A stretch of 8,840 bases of DNA from positions 1-8,840 of the forward strand of contig CALDIG010000249.1 of assembly GCA_937904375.1 (NCBI GenBank), read 5' to 3'. Shown piece by piece: positions 6,801 through 8,840 of this stretch. Origin of the DNA: an uncultured Prevotellaceae bacterium. Its GTDB lineage: Bacteria; Bacteroidota; Bacteroidia; Bacteroidales; Muribaculaceae. Positions within the stretch are counted from its first letter, which is position 1. The number at the start of each line of letters is the position of its first letter. The position numbers and the translations under genes are program-made. The notes below the pieces were generated by a model that did not search any database, had not been told where the DNA came from, and worked only from the letters and a program-made list of their open reading frames with translations.

Positions 6801-8735
6801 GCCTATGTGAGTTGGCACACCTATGTATATTTCATTCCTTGCTCAAAACTTAAGGTGATCCATGCCGACCACAACAACATGTGCTCGCTCGGCTACAGAT
6901 ACTTCCCCGAACTTGACACCTTGACATGTAGCTACATGTATGGTGATAGTGAAATGATGCGTGATTTTAATACTTATAACAATCCTGCTACCAGCGATGA
7001 GGACTTGAGATTAGGTATGGGAAATACTGGCACCCAGACCAAAATCAAGAAGTTTAAGTCAGTAACTTGGGGAACTAATAATGATAATGAAGTTACTGGA
7101 ACAGTTGTCTTGGAAGGACCTAATGGCTCAACTAGTGATAATAGTGACTTCTATCCCAATAAACTCAGGTATTATGACATAAGCTACAGTTCATTCAACG
7201 AAATACGCTTTTATCCAGGCACCGCCGACAATGGCAGCCTCCCCTATCTTGAGTATGTGAACGTGAGTGGCAACCCGCTCAACTTCCAAGTACATGCGGA
7301 CAATGCTAATTATGCTACCACATCTAACTGGAACTCACTCGATGTGACCTACTGCCCGAATATCAGGACAGTCTTAGCCGAGAATTGCGACAGCCTGCCC
7401 ACAGTGCGTGCTTACAATCTCTCAAATCTCGACACGTTGAAATTAGACAATGACCCATTGCTTAAGACTGTTTATATTCAGAACGACCTTGCTCTGAACA
7501 ACTTCACCGGTCTTAGCACTCTCACTGGTCTTGAGACGCTGTTTGCTTACAACAACACACAGTTTGGCGGCATCGATGTTTCTAACAACACCGCTCTTAA
7601 GAACCTGTGGGTATCTAATATTGGCGCAAGCAGCATTGATGTGAGCCACAACGTTGCTCTTGAGAAACTGCGCGTGTATGACAACTCGCTCACCGCTCTC
7701 AACGTTGCAAGCAACCCTGCCCTCACCTGGCTCGACTTTGCCCGCAACACTATAGAAGACATTGACCTGAGCGCCAATACCGCTCTGCAATACTTCAACT
7801 GCTCTAACAGCGAGGAGACACTTGATGACCAGTCGCTAGCTGCTAACAACCACAACGGCGGTGAGGCCGACGAGACTAAGCCTGTGACCGTTGACAACAA
7901 GGTTGGCGGCAACAGCCTGAGCGACCTCGTCTTCCCCGGCACCGCAATCGCTGATGTTCGCGCTAACTTTAATGACCTGCACTGCATCAAGCCAGGCACC
8001 AACGGCAGCTTTGCAAGCCTGACCAATATCGAGTTTGCCCACAACCACATCAACGGCATCGACCTGAGTGCCGCTCCAGGTGCTACCGTCAACAGCGAGG
8101 ACAACGGTCGCACCATCCTTGCCGACTGCGCCAAGTTCACGCCTAAGAACGACTTTGGCAACGTGGTGACTGTATATTTCTTCCAGATTGATCCCGAAGA
8201 GACAGGTAACGGCACCGTGCTCACCCAGAGGACCAGCGAGGACAGCAAGGGTAACACTCGTTATCTGGGCACCGACGGAATGGTTCTTGACAACATCAAC
8301 TGGAATCAAGGCAATGCAGGAATGTTGAGGAATGTTACCCTCAATCCTAGCAACATGGGTGACTATCTCGACCCTGACGATGTTCCTGGCACTATTGTGG
8401 TGCTTGAGGCAGCTAATGAGACAGCCAATGGAGCCGATGGCCAAGCCACCTACACCTATGATACAGGTAATGGCGATGGCAGTACGTTCTACCTCAACTG
8501 GTCGAGCGACGGTATCATCACTGGCATCAACAGCGTGATTGGCGATAACGGCTTCGACCTCGCCGGAACTTACGGCGGCATAGTTGTTGCCGGCAAGGAC
8601 GGAACTGTGGTTGGCGTTTACGACACCAATGGCCGCCAGCTTGCCAGTGAGACCATCAGTGGCGGCAAGCTCACCATCGACGGCCTCGCCCCAGGCATCT
8701 ACATCGTCAACGGCAACAAAGTGCTGGTGAAGTAA
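3819..8735 (+). CDS. Large secreted LRR protein with two starch-binding-like modules
   Basis: A 1638-residue exported protein. Residues 1-28 are a Sec signal peptide ending AWA. Two modules resembling the CBM26 starch-binding family follow: about 30-108 (YVYAWD 40-45, YPGTK from 55, WYY 71-73) and about 140-219 (WGTMYAYVYD from 142, WPGEQM from 160, VIFNNNSGNQTSDL from 191). The aromatic residues are those expected to stack on alpha-glucan. From NFPDENFR (232) to about 1418 are many LRRs of roughly 21-23 residues; the clearest run is four 21-residue units at 1252-1335, starting IDVSNN, IDVSHN, LNVASN and IDLSAN. Non-LRR insertions interrupt it at about 862-920 (basic), 962-1008 and 1036-1115. 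After a linker domain (about 1420-1568), residues 1569-1638 resemble a type IX secretion sorting domain: GVYDTNGRQLAS, IDGLAPGIYIV, then a terminal KVLVK. It is likely displayed on the surface or released, binding glucan or host ligands; no catalytic domain is seen. It has its own promoter and terminator. The ligand is inferred, not shown. Confidence 0.92.
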   Translation: MRKNLLTKTCALMLLAVFATAWSSNAWALTINVKASQEPYVYAWDNAQNPLLDAYPGTKLTNTKSVGGQTWYYIDIDATSVNIILSFGTDATKTGDITGITGNRYFEFANNNANNVTDYYDLPDGVEFEANPFCYAVNTNGWGTMYAYVYDSSSNANHSWPGEQMTKVGTNGNGNDVYKWTGTTPANPATVIFNNNSGNQTSDLPWTNGAYWSVYGQNYMMTITGAVLNATNFPDENFRGAVSTITGKSEGEAITTNNQKVLHIEEKGISNLAGIEFFTNLEELYAGGNDISNNVILTSNPNLRILDMNGNSQLQGVSSVHTPYIDVTKCKNLEEINFANTGCTWMGGLQNIDGGGTYSNLKKLNLHNVGLDYMTAATMQKMPNLEWIDLSGNQLTNNQGFSNNTKLQYIDVSDNPQNAKNFVLVALTQLKTFKAANCHLNASQTTYSASDYFPTESVEYVDLSGNTALTTMYCPATNNLKTLIVNGCTGLQGSSSAGALGGSTTYIPRMTHLEHLELNNVDLYLHTGAANGLFTILTPSVAPNLHYIDLSNDQLGSAAKPTFAFPALDTLLINDNPGLTSLTITSLSNPEKLNLDVTNDAALTTLAITNSGMTQSTMPTIAATGATSLYKLDLSDNAFTDVPTTGISSLTTMVMNNNQLSDINVSESNIQYLYAQNNNFQAGDYTLPQTSLVGLDLGNNGFTKFKAENNTSLKSLALGDNTDLTEIELHGNTALTQTSPDGLIESDNGLYIKNLSNLQTLNIENSSFNKLGQQNSLEGVTGLKTLRARHNEFTTFTNGVYTVGVSGSGNYRITDPTESSLEYLTALEYLDLAYNNLRDSVHLYKNVNLKHLDVSHNRTIVEGGIYTNPNMTQAEKTAMRERKGRHLMKYGKVAGKAYGKTPTETQWTNHYTNFQKKRSRPFDLRDCDLNDTTGLYHLDLGKNVNLEWLDFSYTNIHNTAAGPTYMCPGWMDKDWVTDIDALSATSSQNTSTKRAYVSWHTYVYFIPCSKLKVIHADHNNMCSLGYRYFPELDTLTCSYMYGDSEMMRDFNTYNNPATSDEDLRLGMGNTGTQTKIKKFKSVTWGTNNDNEVTGTVVLEGPNGSTSDNSDFYPNKLRYYDISYSSFNEIRFYPGTADNGSLPYLEYVNVSGNPLNFQVHADNANYATTSNWNSLDVTYCPNIRTVLAENCDSLPTVRAYNLSNLDTLKLDNDPLLKTVYIQNDLALNNFTGLSTLTGLETLFAYNNTQFGGIDVSNNTALKNLWVSNIGASSIDVSHNVALEKLRVYDNSLTALNVASNPALTWLDFARNTIEDIDLSANTALQYFNCSNSEETLDDQSLAANNHNGGEADETKPVTVDNKVGGNSLSDLVFPGTAIADVRANFNDLHCIKPGTNGSFASLTNIEFAHNHINGIDLSAAPGATVNSEDNGRTILADCAKFTPKNDFGNVVTVYFFQIDPEETGNGTVLTQRTSEDSKGNTRYLGTDGMVLDNINWNQGNAGMLRNVTLNPSNMGDYLDPDDVPGTIVVLEAANETANGADGQATYTYDTGNGDGSTFYLNWSSDGIITGINSVIGDNGFDLAGTYGGIVVAGKDGTVVGVYDTNGRQLASETISGGKLTIDGLAPGIYIVNGNKVLVK

Positions 8736-8760
8736 CAGGCTTATTATAATCTATAATATG

Positions 8761-8788
8761 AAAGGGCTGCCAAGTGAGGCTGCCCTTT
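8761..8788 (+). terminator. Terminator hairpin of the LRR gene, intron target
   Basis: AAAGGGC-T-GCC (8761-8771) pairs with GGC-T-GCCCTTT (8778-8788), ten base pairs with one T-T mismatch and the loop AAGTGA, 25 bases after the stop codon. The expected T-run is cut short: after TTTCATT the sequence changes to GTGTACG, the likely first bases of a group II intron. Before the insertion this was probably a normal intrinsic terminator. Confidence 0.8.
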
Positions 8789-8792
8789 CATT

Positions 8793-8840
8793 GTGTACGA
8801 CGGGCATGTTATACATCTGTGGTGAAAGTCCACTCGGGGC
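8793..8840 (+). mobile_element. 5' end of a group II intron, probably class C (partial)
   Basis: The sequence starts GTGTACGACGGGCATG, close to the GUGYG-type 5' end and the following CCGGCAUG of class IIC introns such as that of Oceanobacillus iheyensis. It continues with GTGGTGAAAGTCCAC (8819-8833), the small hairpin with a GTGAAAGTCC loop that appears in the same place in domain I of those introns. It begins 4 bases after a terminator stem, the usual target of class C introns. Only 48 bases are inside the window. The reverse transcriptase/maturase gene, if present, would lie to the right on the plus strand. Identification rests on remembered similarity, not a search. Confidence 0.72.

Noticed and set aside
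7547..8257. Minus-strand ORFs within the LRR gene, up to 236 codons
   Set aside because: They are shadows of a gene rich in AAC, CTC and GAC codons; the products are low-complexity and lack promoters or known domains.

Overview
The window looks like Bacteroidales chromosome, probably a gut or rumen lineage of the Prevotella/Muribaculaceae kind. Four things point there: promoters of the Bacteroidetes form (TTTG, 19 bases, TAnnTTTG), A-rich start-codon contexts without Shine-Dalgarno sequences, a lipoprotein FKBP isomerase, and a large secreted leucine-rich-repeat (LRR) protein with starch-binding-like modules and a C-terminal tail like type IX secretion cargo. I cannot name a species from the sequence alone.

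Layout: 1-269 is an A+T-rich leader with a probable promoter -7 element and a short octamer repeat. 270-1823 (+) is a complete dimeric-type glycyl-tRNA synthetase. A 112-base spacer with a tandem repeat, a hairpin and a second copy of the octamer element leads to 1936-2478 (+), an FKBP-type peptidyl-prolyl isomerase lipoprotein. A terminator at 2553-2594 that should work in both directions separates it from a convergent gene at 2656-3132 (-), a small exported lysine- and cysteine-rich protein of unknown function. The 686-base region 3133-3818 contains divergent promoters for that gene and for the next one, with an imperfect inverted-repeat structure between them that brackets a double palindrome. 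3819-8735 (+) encodes a 1638-residue surface or secreted LRR protein. A terminator hairpin follows at 8761-8788, and 4 bases later the window ends inside what appears to be the 5' end of a group II intron of the terminator-targeting class (class C).

The genes do not form one pathway. glyS and the FKBP gene may be co-transcribed: they share a strand, and a terminator with a clear T-run appears only after the FKBP gene. The Cys-rich gene and the LRR gene each have their own good promoter. The parts most worth following up are the CTATTGG-plus-four-octamers element placed almost identically before two start codons, the inverted-repeat/palindrome island at 3290-3582, the starch-binding/LRR architecture, and the intron at the terminator.
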